A DNA stretch of 64,000 nt. Source: Ignavibacteriales bacterium (GTDB lineage: Bacteria; Bacteroidota; Ignavibacteria; Ignavibacteriales; SURF-24). How positions within the stretch are numbered: position 1 is the first letter of the stretch; the number at the start of each line of letters is the position of its first letter. The notes beneath the pieces are model-generated. The model was not told the DNA's origin. It searched no databases and saw nothing but the letters and a program-made list of their open reading frames with translations. The stretch lies in assembly GCA_003599415.1 (NCBI GenBank), contig QZKB01000148.1:62001-126000 (forward strand), in the 5' to 3' direction. Both the position numbers and the translations under genes were made by a program. Positions 42,503 to 50,699 of this stretch are shown here, piece after piece.

Positions 42503-43855
42503 ATGAAGCTGAAGCGTTACATTAATCTGGCGTTAATTGTGTTATTAGTGTTAAGCTATGGTTGTAGTAATTCATCGGAGAATGAATATTCCTATCCGAC
42601 AGTAATTTCCGGAATTGTAAGAAATACTGGCGGACAGTTGCTATCTTACACTAAAATATCACTTACTACTGCTCCGGATTATCAATCTGTGTGGACTGAT
42701 GAAAACGGTACTTTCAGACTTGAAAATTTTCCTTCCGGAAAACATAAATTAAAAGCAGAACACGTTGGATATAATGATTATACGGCAGATATTCCTTCCG
42801 CTATTAATGGAACTTCAGTGTTAAATCCCGTTCTTTCAGTTAAAACATATAATATTCCAATTGTAAAGCCCGTTAGCAAAGGAACAGTTCGTATAAATGG
42901 CAAAGCACTTGAAACGGATTTCGATGGTGATGGAATTTATACCCCATTTAAAGTAAAGGGAGTTGCCTTTTCGCCTACCCCCATTAACAATAAACCTTAT
43001 TTAAATGGTATTGATGACAGAAGCATTCAACTGCTTAAGGAAATGAATGCAAATACAATAAGAACTTATAGTGGAACCGGGAAATATTTTTTACAGAATG
43101 CGGCACCAAATGGTATTCGTGTAATAGTCAGTTTCTGGGTGGATACAAATTACGATTTATCCAGTGCGGATATACGTCAGAAAGTAAAAGATGAATTTGC
43201 GAGGATGGTTCTTGATTTTAAAGATTATTCCGCTGTGCTTATGTGGAATTTAGGGAATGAGCAGAACTATCAGAACGGCAATAATTCTAACTGGTATTCA
43301 CTTGCGCAGGAACTTGCAGTTGAAGCATACAAAGTTGAAGGTGAAAAATTTCACCCGGTTTGTATTAATAACGGGAATATATACAACATCGGTGATGCAT
43401 CATTAAATGCGGATGATAATTCACTTACTTATGTTGACCTTTGGGCAACCAATATTTATGAATATAATATTGCTACAAAGCTTAATGAATATAAAAACAA
43501 ATCAGGCAAACCGATTGTTGTTACTGAATACGGAATTGATGCGTTAGATAACCGGACAAAACTTGAGTACGAAAATATGCAGGCAGCATTTGATAGTGTC
43601 AACTGGGCACAGATTAAAGCTTCCGATGATGTTTGTGTTGGTGCAACAGTATTTGAGTTCACTGATGAATGGTGGAAGGGCGGTACTCCAGCAATTCATG
43701 ATTATGGCGGTTATCCTACAAGTGCTCACCCTGATGGATATTCAAATGAAGAATGGTGGGGAATAATTGCTACTTCTCCGGACACAAATGGAGATGGGCT
43801 GGATGAATGGCGTCCAAGAAAAGTTTATTATATGTTTCAAAGAAACTGGAAGTAA
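42503..43855 (+). CDS. Clan GH-A glycosidase-like lipoprotein with carboxypeptidase regulatory-like domain
   Basis: The protein is 450 aa. The lipoprotein signal ends at C21 ('LSYGCSNSS'). A carboxypeptidase regulatory-like Ig domain (about 33-115, 'ISGIVRNTGGQLLSYTKISL') follows. The rest is a TIM barrel (about 125-450) whose motifs fit clan GH-A: 'LKEMNANTIRTYS', putative acid/base E253 in 'WNLGNEQNY', and putative nucleophile E342 in 'VVTEYGID'. The family is not clear; it resembles GH2 catalytic domains and GH72/GH17-like glucan-modifying enzymes more than typical GH5. Its place between a BglX-type GH3 and a GH16 laminarinase suggests action on beta-1,3-glucan. The gene is 14 bp after the GH3 and 3 bp before the GH16. 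Confidence 0.7.
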   Translation: MKLKRYINLALIVLLVLSYGCSNSSENEYSYPTVISGIVRNTGGQLLSYTKISLTTAPDYQSVWTDENGTFRLENFPSGKHKLKAEHVGYNDYTADIPSAINGTSVLNPVLSVKTYNIPIVKPVSKGTVRINGKALETDFDGDGIYTPFKVKGVAFSPTPINNKPYLNGIDDRSIQLLKEMNANTIRTYSGTGKYFLQNAAPNGIRVIVSFWVDTNYDLSSADIRQKVKDEFARMVLDFKDYSAVLMWNLGNEQNYQNGNNSNWYSLAQELAVEAYKVEGEKFHPVCINNGNIYNIGDASLNADDNSLTYVDLWATNIYEYNIATKLNEYKNKSGKPIVVTEYGIDALDNRTKLEYENMQAAFDSVNWAQIKASDDVCVGATVFEFTDEWWKGGTPAIHDYGGYPTSAHPDGYSNEEWWGIIATSPDTNGDGLDEWRPRKVYYMFQRNWK

Positions 43856-43858
43856 AAT

Positions 43859-44698
43859 ATGATTATAAAAAAAACTTTTTCACTGATGTTACTTATTTTC
43901 TTTTTATCATCGCTTTTTATTTTTGCAAATCTTAACTGTAAAAAAGATGATTCCAATCCTGTCGAAACAAAAGATCCTACCGATACAATTCCTGCACCTG
44001 CCGGTTGGAAACTTGTGTGGAATGATGAATTTTATGGAACATCAATAGATAAAACCAAGTGGGAACATGAAGTTAATGGCGATGGCGGTGGTAACAATGA
44101 ACTTCAATACTACACTGATAGCCAGGCAAATTCATATGTACAAAACGGTTTGCTTGTTATTCAGGCAAAAAAAGAAAACTATCAGGGTAAACAATACACA
44201 TCTGCAAGAATGAGAACTAAATATAAAGGTGATTGGAAATATGGCCGCTTCGAAATAAAAGCAAGGTTACCTTACGGGCAGGGAATGTGGCCAGCAATAT
44301 GGCTGCTTCCAACAGATTGGGAATACGGCGGCTGGCCTGAGAGCGGTGAAATTGATATTATGGAATTACTTGGTCATCAGACAGATAAAGTTTATGGTAC
44401 AATTCACTGGGGCACTTCACAAAATCATCAGAGCAGCGGCGGAAATTATACTTTAAAGACCGGTACATTTGCGGGTTTGTATCATGTGTTTGCACTTGAA
44501 TGGGATTCAACCGGATTCAAATGGTTTGTAGATGATATTCAATACTATACTGCCAAACATGGTCAGCCTTTCGATAAAAGATTTCATATGATATTGAATG
44601 TTGCTGTTGGCGGTAACTGGCCCGGTAATCCTGATGAAAGTACATCATTTCCACAGAAGATGTATGTGGATTATGTAAGAGTGTTTGAAAAAAAATAG
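43859..44698 (+). CDS. GH16 laminarinase (endo-beta-1,3-glucanase), probable lipoprotein
   Basis: The protein is 279 aa. The N-terminal hydrophobic segment ends at C27 ('ANLNCKKDD'), a non-canonical lipobox. The GH16 domain fills the rest in normal order, starting 'GWKLVWNDEFYGTSIDKTKWEHE' and 'NNELQYYT'. Catalytic residues lie in the bulged form E164-I-D166-I-M-E169, typical of beta-1,3-glucanases (GH16 subfamily 3), with 'MWPAIWLLP' just before and 'HVFALEWD' after. It cleaves internal beta-1,3 bonds of laminarin-type glucan. This contrasts with the permuted, straight-strand GH16 at 11024. It overlaps the operon frame tightly (3 bp after the previous gene). Confidence 0.93.
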   Translation: MIIKKTFSLMLLIFFLSSLFIFANLNCKKDDSNPVETKDPTDTIPAPAGWKLVWNDEFYGTSIDKTKWEHEVNGDGGGNNELQYYTDSQANSYVQNGLLVIQAKKENYQGKQYTSARMRTKYKGDWKYGRFEIKARLPYGQGMWPAIWLLPTDWEYGGWPESGEIDIMELLGHQTDKVYGTIHWGTSQNHQSSGGNYTLKTGTFAGLYHVFALEWDSTGFKWFVDDIQYYTAKHGQPFDKRFHMILNVAVGGNWPGNPDESTSFPQKMYVDYVRVFEKK

Positions 44699-44762
44699 CG
44701 CCTTGTTCTTTTTAAATAATATTTTTGCTTATACATTTTTACAAATACAAATGGAAACAGAG

Positions 44763-45509
44763 ATGAAATTAAATTTAATGTTATTTGGCTTACTGACTAT
44801 TGCTGTTTTAGTTACCGGCTGTTCAGCCGTAAAACAAACGGTAACAACTACTCCGGGTCAGCAAGCCCAATCATTTTCAAAAGAGTATACAAGAACTGAA
44901 AAACTTGATTATCTCTTTTACCTACCGAAAGAATACGGGCAGGATAATAAGAAACTACCTTTGCTTTTATTCTTGCATGGATCAGGTGAAAGAGGAAATG
45001 ATGTTAACCTTGTTGCAAAACATGGTCCTCCTAAATTAATTAGTGAGGGAAAGGATTTTCCTTTTATCGTTGTTTCGCCACAATGCCCCGATGGATTATG
45101 GTGGACAATGGATTCTCAGCTTGAAATTCTAAATGATATGATTGAGAATATTTGTGATAATTATAATGTAGACAAAGACAGGATTTACATTACCGGTCTG
45201 AGTATGGGAGGCTATGGCACTTGGTCAATGCTTGCAAAATATCCTGATAAATTTGCGGCAGCAGTATCAATATGCGGCGGCGGGGATTCCCTGCTTGTAA
45301 ATCGTTATTGCAAAATTCCAATCTGGGTTTTTCATGGTGCAAAAGATAATGTTGTTCCTATTGCACAATCAGAAAGTATGGTGAACGCTCTTAAGAAATG
45401 CGGAAGCAATGTGAAATTTACTGTCTACCCTGAAGCAGGGCATAATTCCTGGGAAGAAACATATAACAATCCTGCATTATTCAAATGGATTCTGGAGCAG
45501 CATAAATAG
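44763..45509 (+). CDS. Alpha/beta-hydrolase esterase lipoprotein
   Basis: 248 aa from the ATG at 44763. This start is preferred over an upstream ATG (44685) that overlaps the GH16 gene, because it yields a clean lipoprotein signal ending at C20 ('VLVTGCSAV'). The alpha/beta-hydrolase fold has the oxyanion 'LHGSGERG', nucleophile S147 in 'GLSMGGYGTW', acid D195 ('FHGAKDNVVP') and base H227 ('PEAGHNSWEE'). This is the pattern of small carbohydrate/phenolic esterases (CE1-like or 'phospholipase/carboxylesterase' family), often found with glucanases. It is the last gene of the run; a strong terminator follows at 45537. Confidence 0.85.
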   Translation: MKLNLMLFGLLTIAVLVTGCSAVKQTVTTTPGQQAQSFSKEYTRTEKLDYLFYLPKEYGQDNKKLPLLLFLHGSGERGNDVNLVAKHGPPKLISEGKDFPFIVVSPQCPDGLWWTMDSQLEILNDMIENICDNYNVDKDRIYITGLSMGGYGTWSMLAKYPDKFAAAVSICGGGDSLLVNRYCKIPIWVFHGAKDNVVPIAQSESMVNALKKCGSNVKFTVYPEAGHNSWEETYNNPALFKWILEQHK

Positions 45510-45536
45510 GAAATCACTTATAATGTAATGAAAACA

Positions 45537-45571
45537 AAAATGCCGGATAGTTTAGAATCATCCGGCATTTT
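45537..45571. terminator. Bidirectional terminator between convergent genes
   Basis: A perfect 12-bp stem (AAAATGCCGGAT / ATCCGGCATTTT) with an 11-base loop lies between the plus-strand esterase and the minus-strand antitoxin. The minus strand runs on into TTTTTGTTTT; the plus strand has TTTTAATTT. Confidence 0.85.
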
Positions 45572-45590
45572 AATTTACTCTTAAGAAATT

Positions 45591-45818
45591 TTACGCGGCT
45601 TTATATTCTTTTATATCGAGAATGGAGCCTTTTGAAATTGATTCTTTTATATCAAATAAGAGATGACGGGTCGTCAGCTCGGATAAATATTGTTCACCAC
45701 AGTTATTACAAACTTCGGCTGGTACATTCTTGTAAACAAAAATCGAATCCTCTTTAGTTAATGTTACAACGGATGTCTTTTGCTCCGTTTGTCCATTTTT
45801 ACAAATAACACAATCCAT
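45591..45818 (-). CDS. MqsA/YgiT-type zinc-finger antitoxin-like protein
   Basis: 75 aa from the ATG at 45818, chosen because AAAGGAAG lies seven bases upstream and the start then falls one base after the toxin gene's stop. Two CxxC pairs, 'CVIC' (3-6) near the start and 'CNNC' in the middle, are typical of YgiT-type zinc fingers found in MqsA-like antitoxins. The usual C-terminal DNA-binding HTH of MqsA is missing, so it is the short form. It pairs with the DUF4258 gene upstream as a toxin-antitoxin module, inserted on the minus strand between plus-strand glycosidase genes. Confidence 0.8.
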   Translation of the reverse strand: MDCVICKNGQTEQKTSVVTLTKEDSIFVYKNVPAEVCNNCGEQYLSELTTRHLLFDIKESISKGSILDIKEYKAA

Positions 45819-45819
45819 A

Positions 45820-46104
45820 TTACAACTTCCTTTCAAAATTACTATCCCATTTAAGTGGATCTGGCTCATATACTGTTATTATAATAACTTCTTTATCTTT
45901 TAGATTGTCTGCAGCCACAACATGAATAGGTTTAGTTTTCGCAAACCCAAGTAATAATTTTGACGGATAAGGTTTATCATTATTATAGCTGCTAATAACT
46001 TTACCATTTTTAACAATAGTATTAATTATTTTTTCATCAATATCACGCTCCAGCATCCTTTGAATTGCGTGCAAACGATATTTAATAGTATAATCTTCGA
46101 ACAA
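45820..46104 (-). CDS. DUF4258 family toxin-like protein
   Basis: The protein is 94 aa, read from a TTG at 46104 because an in-frame stop lies just upstream and no ATG is available near the start. The pattern 'YRLHAIQRMLERDIDEKII..IV.NGKVI.SY....PYPS.LLL' and 'VVAADN...KEVIIITVYEPDPLKW' is that of DUF4258 proteins, which are RelE-like and found next to YgiT-type zinc-finger antitoxins. It likely acts as a ribonuclease-type toxin held in check by the downstream partner. The 1-bp gap to the antitoxin gene indicates translational coupling. Confidence 0.8.
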   Translation of the reverse strand: MFEDYTIKYRLHAIQRMLERDIDEKIINTIVKNGKVISSYNNDKPYPSKLLLGFAKTKPIHVVAADNLKDKEVIIITVYEPDPLKWDSNFERKL

Positions 46105-46189
46105 TGTATATTATGGAAAAGTAAAAGAATCGTTTGTATAATAGTCAAGAAATTTTTATTTAGCAATATGAAATTTTAAAAATTATCCA

Positions 46190-48088
46190 GTGATGTGTAA
46201 AATGAAAAATGGTTACACCAATCCCTCCTTTAAATACATCTTATTAATACTTCTTTTGCAATTTACAAAATTGTTTTCTCAACAACTTGTAAATGAAGTA
46301 CGTCCATGGAAAGGCAGCGCTGTTTTAGGTAACGGTTCAATATGCGCTGTATATTCTGACGACCAGAGAGTCTCTTCATCATTCAAAGGTATTCAACATT
46401 TTTATGTTGATGACTTCACTGCAGATTATGTTGCATCAACCTGGTTTGATGTGGTTGACTTACGTGGCAATTCTCTTAAATCGAAGCGTGATACGATTGG
46501 AATGGATAATTTCTTTACGACATTTAACCGTTCGGAATTAATTGATGGCTCGGTGAAAGAAGTTAAGTGTTTCGCACATCCCTCAAATGCAATGGTATTG
46601 TCACTTGACATAAAAGACGCCCGGGTGCCGTCACTGAAGGAATGTAAAATCATTTTAAGAAAAAATATTGTAACGGACAGGACAATTACTTTAATGTCGC
46701 TAAAAGTTGAAGAAGATTATGTGGTTGCTAACTGGTCAAATGGAATGAACTTAATATTTTGTAATAAAGAAAAGGAACAGGAAGTAAGAGCTAAAGATTC
46801 GATCGTTTATATTGGTTGTAAGGGTAAAGATGAAATTATTGTTACTGCCGGTAAAAATCTTAAGGATTTGAAAACTGCACTTAAAGTGTTGCGGCTTGAA
46901 AAAAGTTTATTCTCAACTGCTTTTCAACATTGGAATAAATGGATTGGAACCGGAAAAATTCCCAGGCTCGATTCAAGGATAAGTGATAACTCAAAATATT
47001 CCGAGTATTATAAGAGAAATTTATATTCTGTAAAAGCTGCAAACCTGAACGGTATGATTCCTGCCGATATAACCGGGCAGTTTTTAACTAACAATATGCC
47101 GCAGCTTTATCCCCGCGATGCAATGATGTGTGCCCGCGTGTTTTTATTGACAGGACATTTGGATGAAGCTAAACAAATTATAAATTTTTGGCTGAAGAAA
47201 GAGATACCTAAAAAATCAATCGGCGAGTTTTATGCCCGTTACGATGCCAATGGTTTAGCTGTTGATGCCGGTGCCGGTGCAAGATATGATGAGCCAGAAT
47301 GGGATGCAAACGGTTACTTTATATGGCTTGTTAATGAATACAACAAGCAGAAGAATGAAATGCTTGCAGGTAAGGATTTCATCTTTGAACTTGCAGATTT
47401 TCTTGTATCTAAAATTGATGAGAATGAATTGCTTTACGAAGGCGGCATAGTTGAATGGACAGGCTATCTTCCTACAACAAATATGATTTGCTCTGCTGCA
47501 CTTCAAACAGCTTCTAAGCTTGCACTAAAATATAAAGACGAATTCAGGGCGGAAAAATATGAGGATGCCGCGGAAAAAATTTCATCTGCTTTGGAGTATA
47601 CTTTTGATGAGAGCAGAGAAATGTTTACAGCCGTAAGGTTCACAGGAATTAAAGCCGATGACAACAGGAGTATTTCTGAGAAGAAAGGCATTAAACTTTA
47701 CTTGTGGGATACTACCATTCCGTTTGGCGTTTTATATGGCTTTGAGGATAATGAAGAAATTCAAAAAACAGTAGATGTTTTTCTTAAGAAAAATATTATT
47801 CAGGGTGGGGGGTTACAATACTTTGAAGCAAAAGATAATGCATGGCTTTCTGCTTACGGCAGTGATGCATTCTTCTTTCCGACAGCCGCACTTGCAGAAT
47901 ATTTGTGTTTAACAGGGAAACATGCTCTAGCAGAAAAGCATATTAAATGGATGATGGACAACTCCAATACTTACGGTTTAATGCCGGAAAGAATTTTTAA
48001 TAACGAGTCTGATTGCAGTCCTGCTTCACCTTTAAGCTGGTGCAGCGGAGAGTTTGCACTGGCAGTTTTGAAGTGGAGTGAGAAGTAA
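46190..48088 (+). CDS. Probable GH15-like (alpha/alpha)6 glycoside hydrolase, secreted
   Basis: The protein is 632 aa; the ATG at 46202 (Met5) is an alternative start. The signal peptide runs to about residue 30. An N-terminal beta-rich domain (about 35-250, 'AVLGNGSICAVYSDD') is followed by an (alpha/alpha)6 barrel: 'PQLYPRDAMMCARVFLLTGHLDEAKQIINFWL', 'EPEWDANGYFIWLVNEY', 'EGGIVEWTGYLPTTNMICSAAL', 'GLMPERIFNNES' and 'SPASPLSWCSGEFALAVLKW'. This is the layout of glucoamylase/phosphorylase-like barrels (GH15 and relatives); acidic catalytic residues are probably in 'WDANGYF' and 'PERI'. The substrate is uncertain. Toxin-antitoxin pairs on the opposite strand flank it on both sides. Confidence 0.65.
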   Translation: MMCKMKNGYTNPSFKYILLILLLQFTKLFSQQLVNEVRPWKGSAVLGNGSICAVYSDDQRVSSSFKGIQHFYVDDFTADYVASTWFDVVDLRGNSLKSKRDTIGMDNFFTTFNRSELIDGSVKEVKCFAHPSNAMVLSLDIKDARVPSLKECKIILRKNIVTDRTITLMSLKVEEDYVVANWSNGMNLIFCNKEKEQEVRAKDSIVYIGCKGKDEIIVTAGKNLKDLKTALKVLRLEKSLFSTAFQHWNKWIGTGKIPRLDSRISDNSKYSEYYKRNLYSVKAANLNGMIPADITGQFLTNNMPQLYPRDAMMCARVFLLTGHLDEAKQIINFWLKKEIPKKSIGEFYARYDANGLAVDAGAGARYDEPEWDANGYFIWLVNEYNKQKNEMLAGKDFIFELADFLVSKIDENELLYEGGIVEWTGYLPTTNMICSAALQTASKLALKYKDEFRAEKYEDAAEKISSALEYTFDESREMFTAVRFTGIKADDNRSISEKKGIKLYLWDTTIPFGVLYGFEDNEEIQKTVDVFLKKNIIQGGGLQYFEAKDNAWLSAYGSDAFFFPTAALAEYLCLTGKHALAEKHIKWMMDNSNTYGLMPERIFNNESDCSPASPLSWCSGEFALAVLKWSEK

Positions 48089-48092
48089 AGAA

Positions 48093-48338
48093 TTATTCCA
48101 GAATTAGTTTTATCAAATCTTCTTTTGATAATTTAGTTTTTAGTGATAATTCATTTAGTATGTTATTCAATGTTCCGATTTTGATTGGATTATGATTTGG
48201 GAGTGTAATATGATGTTCACCGTCAATATATCTTTTTGAAAGTCGTAAATGGCTCCCCTTTTGTCTGGTAATTGAGTATTCAAGTTTAAGTAGTACTTTA
48301 ATTAAGTGATCGCTTGAAATATCGCGTGGCATTTTCAT
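48093..48338 (-). CDS. hicA: HicA-type toxin
   Basis: The protein is 81 aa. It has the HicA double-stranded-RNA-binding-like fold: 'DHLIKVLLKLEYSITRQKGSHLRLSK' with the catalytic His in 'GSHL', followed by 'HHITLPNHNPIKIGTLNNIL'. HicA enzymes cleave mRNA. Its start overlaps the stop of the HicB-like gene by 4 bp (ATGA). It runs convergent with the GH15-like gene, with only 4 bp between the two stop codons. Confidence 0.85.
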   Translation of the reverse strand: MKMPRDISSDHLIKVLLKLEYSITRQKGSHLRLSKRYIDGEHHITLPNHNPIKIGTLNNILNELSLKTKLSKEDLIKLILE

Positions 48339-48544
48339 GCTGCAATTACTTCTTCTTTAACATAATGTAAACGGATAAGTTTAGGCATTTCATCTGTTTC
48401 AAAGTGACAGGCAACAGCTTCTCTTATATAATCTTTTAACTCTTCAAATGAGTCGCTTTCAGTAAATATCGAATGCCCGAGTGCTTTAGCTTCGTATCCA
48501 CCTTCTAAAGAATCTTCAATAATAAAAATGATTTCATTGGCCAT
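48335..48544 (-). CDS. hicB: HicB-like antitoxin (DUF1902 type)
   Basis: The protein is 69 aa: 'IIFIIEDSLEGGYEAKALGHSIFTESDSFEELKDYIREAVACHF' is the HicB degenerate RNase H-like fold, in the short form without a DNA-binding tail. It overlaps the HicA-type toxin gene downstream by 4 bp. It should neutralise the toxin. Confidence 0.82.
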   Translation of the reverse strand: MANEIIFIIEDSLEGGYEAKALGHSIFTESDSFEELKDYIREAVACHFETDEMPKLIRLHYVKEEVIAA

Positions 48545-48666
48545 AGTAATTCTCTTTTATCTCCAGATAAAAATATAGCATTATCTCTGAACTATCAAGA
48601 TGAAGAGTTACAGCTAAAAACTTTCAGAGCAAATAACCGGGCAGCCGGGTTTAATGAAAATAATCT

Positions 48667-48825
48667 TTATGAAGTTTTCTTCTCTTTCATCGCTTCGGCA
48701 ATTTCTCTCATGCTTGATGAGATTGATTCTGCAGCGTTTACAAACCGGAATCCAAGCCAAAATACTAAAATTGCAATCGCCAAGTAAATTAATGCTATTG
48801 CGGTTGGGAAAAAGAATCCAAACAT
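48667..48825 (-). CDS. Small single-helix membrane protein (52 aa)
   Basis: A short ORF from an ATG at 48825 with SD GGAG spaced five bases upstream. The first ~28 residues form one hydrophobic helix ('FFFPTAIALIYLAIAILVFWLGF') and the rest is a charged amphipathic tail ('SMREIAEAMKEKK'). No family was recognised. A clean SD, a sensible membrane topology and a stop soon after the tail support a real gene. It lies about 120 bp upstream of the hicB start on the same strand and may or may not belong to that module. Confidence 0.6.
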   Translation of the reverse strand: MFGFFFPTAIALIYLAIAILVFWLGFRFVNAAESISSSMREIAEAMKEKKTS

Positions 48826-49102
48826 ATTTGCTCCACGATAACTATTTATAAAGATAATTTATATGCTCTGTTCTTCTTTTGGAATACGACTTGAAAAATA
48901 AAAAAAATCACATCAAAATCCAGTTATCAAAATGAAAGAATCCACAAATCTTATTGATTTAATAATCTCCGCATTATCAGTATAATAATTCCTTAGGATT
49001 AGGCTGTTTAATTTTTTGAATTTTATTTATAAAATACAATCCGGTTTGAGGCATATCTTTTGTGCCTTTATAAGGTTGTATTTTTAAGTGAGGAGTGGTT
49101 GA

Positions 49103-50650
49103 ATGCGGATAATCATTTTTACAATTCTGCTGTTTACTTTTTGTGTAAACGATTTTGCCCAGTACGATGATACAGGCAAACGTGGAATTTATTTCGCGAA
49201 GAAAAATTACTCTCCTTTAACAATACCTGCTTTTGAAACTAGTAAAGATAAACTTCCTTCGCCTGTACTTGATGACAATAAAGAATATATTGAACTTTAC
49301 TGGAAAGCATGGGAATTAGCATTCAATCATTTCAAGCAGCCACCACAGGGCTCGCCATTTGTCTCCGATTTTATTGATGAGGCTTTCTCTCACTCGGTGT
49401 TTCAGTGGGATACAATTTTTATGATAATGTTTGCACGGTATGCACACTTCATTTTTCCTTCTATTCAATCCCTTGATAATTTTTATTGCCGCCAGTATGA
49501 GAATGGTTATATCTGCAGAGAAATTCAGGAGGAAGACGGGCAGGATTATGTTTATGAAGGAAGAGAACATACTGTTAATCCCCCATTATTTAGCTGGGCA
49601 GAACTTGAGAATGCAAAAGTAAGCGGGGATTTATCCCGAATTAAATTGGTCCTTCCGGTGTTAGAAAAATATGCCGAATGGCTTGAGAAATTCAGGAAGA
49701 AAGAAAACACAAAACATAATCTTTACTGGCAAACCGGATTAGGATCAGGGATGGATAATACACCGCGCAGTGGTTCAGCCTGGACGGATATGAGCTGTCA
49801 GATGGTTATGCTGTATAATGATATGGTTGTTATGAACGATGAACTTGGATTGAAAGAAAAAGCTGAACATTTCAGAATGATGGCAAAAAATATTTCTTCT
49901 AAAATAAATGAATTAATGTGGAATGAGGGAGATGGTTTGTATTATGATCTTGATGACAACGGTAACCAGGTTAAGTGTAAAACTATAGCTAGCTTCTGGC
50001 CGCTGATTGCAGGAATTGCAAACCAGCAGCAGGCGGAAAAATTATTTTATAATCTCAAAGACACAAAATCTTTCTGGCGTACAATTCCATTTCCTTCTCT
50101 CTCTGCAGATCATCCTTCATATAAACCCGATGGACAATACTGGCTTGGTAGCGTGTGGGCACCTACAAATGTTATGGTTTTGAAAGGTCTTCAGAAATAT
50201 GACCAGTTTGGCTTTAATGAATTTGCAACTCTTGCTGCAGAAACCTACCTGGACGGAATTTACAAAGTTTACAAAAAGACGGGAACAATCTGGGAAAATT
50301 ATTCGCCTGATGCGTATGCAAGAGGAATCTGGTCTAAACCGGATTTTGTTGGCTGGAGCGGTTGCGGCCCAATTCAATTATTAATTGAAAATGTAATAGG
50401 AATTAATGCCGACGGTTTAAATAATAAAGTTATCTGGAATGTAAGCAGAATAGACCGGCATGGCCTGGAACATCTTCATTTTGGAAATAATACTACTTCA
50501 TTCCTTTGTAATAAAAGGACGGACCTGAATAAGACAATTGAATTAACTATCGAATCAGATAATCCCTTTGAACTTACAGTTGTAAGAAGATTTGGTGAGA
50601 AGAAAGTGCTGAATGTAATTAAGGGAAAGAATATTTTTATTGTTGAATAA
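49103..50650 (+). CDS. Secreted GH37/GH63-like (alpha/alpha)6 glycosidase
   Basis: The protein is 515 aa with a signal peptide (1-19). The body shows trehalase/GH63-type landmarks: 'LYWKAWELAFNHF', 'VFQWDTIFMIMFARYAHFIFP', 'NPPLFSWAELE', 'WQTGLGSGMDNTPRSGSAWTDMSCQMV', 'SFWPLIAGIANQQQAE', 'DGQYWLGSVWAPTNVMVLKGL' and 'WENYSPDA.ARGIW'. Catalytic acids are probably the D in 'SGMDNTPR' and the E in 'WENYSPD'. This is the mannosylglycerate-hydrolase-like/GH63-like group (MGH1-type domain), which acts on alpha-linked gluco- or mannosides. SD GAGGAG is well placed. The GH3-PA14 gene follows 49 bp downstream. Confidence 0.8.
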   Translation: MRIIIFTILLFTFCVNDFAQYDDTGKRGIYFAKKNYSPLTIPAFETSKDKLPSPVLDDNKEYIELYWKAWELAFNHFKQPPQGSPFVSDFIDEAFSHSVFQWDTIFMIMFARYAHFIFPSIQSLDNFYCRQYENGYICREIQEEDGQDYVYEGREHTVNPPLFSWAELENAKVSGDLSRIKLVLPVLEKYAEWLEKFRKKENTKHNLYWQTGLGSGMDNTPRSGSAWTDMSCQMVMLYNDMVVMNDELGLKEKAEHFRMMAKNISSKINELMWNEGDGLYYDLDDNGNQVKCKTIASFWPLIAGIANQQQAEKLFYNLKDTKSFWRTIPFPSLSADHPSYKPDGQYWLGSVWAPTNVMVLKGLQKYDQFGFNEFATLAAETYLDGIYKVYKKTGTIWENYSPDAYARGIWSKPDFVGWSGCGPIQLLIENVIGINADGLNNKVIWNVSRIDRHGLEHLHFGNNTTSFLCNKRTDLNKTIELTIESDNPFELTVVRRFGEKKVLNVIKGKNIFIVE

Positions 50651-50699
50651 TTTACTTGTACAGTTATCAATTAATTTTTAATAAATAATGAGGACCACA

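Noticed and set aside
49050-49075. Possible sigma-54 promoter before the GH37/63-like gene
   Set aside because: There is a GG-N10-GT match only and no double palindrome upstream; probably chance.
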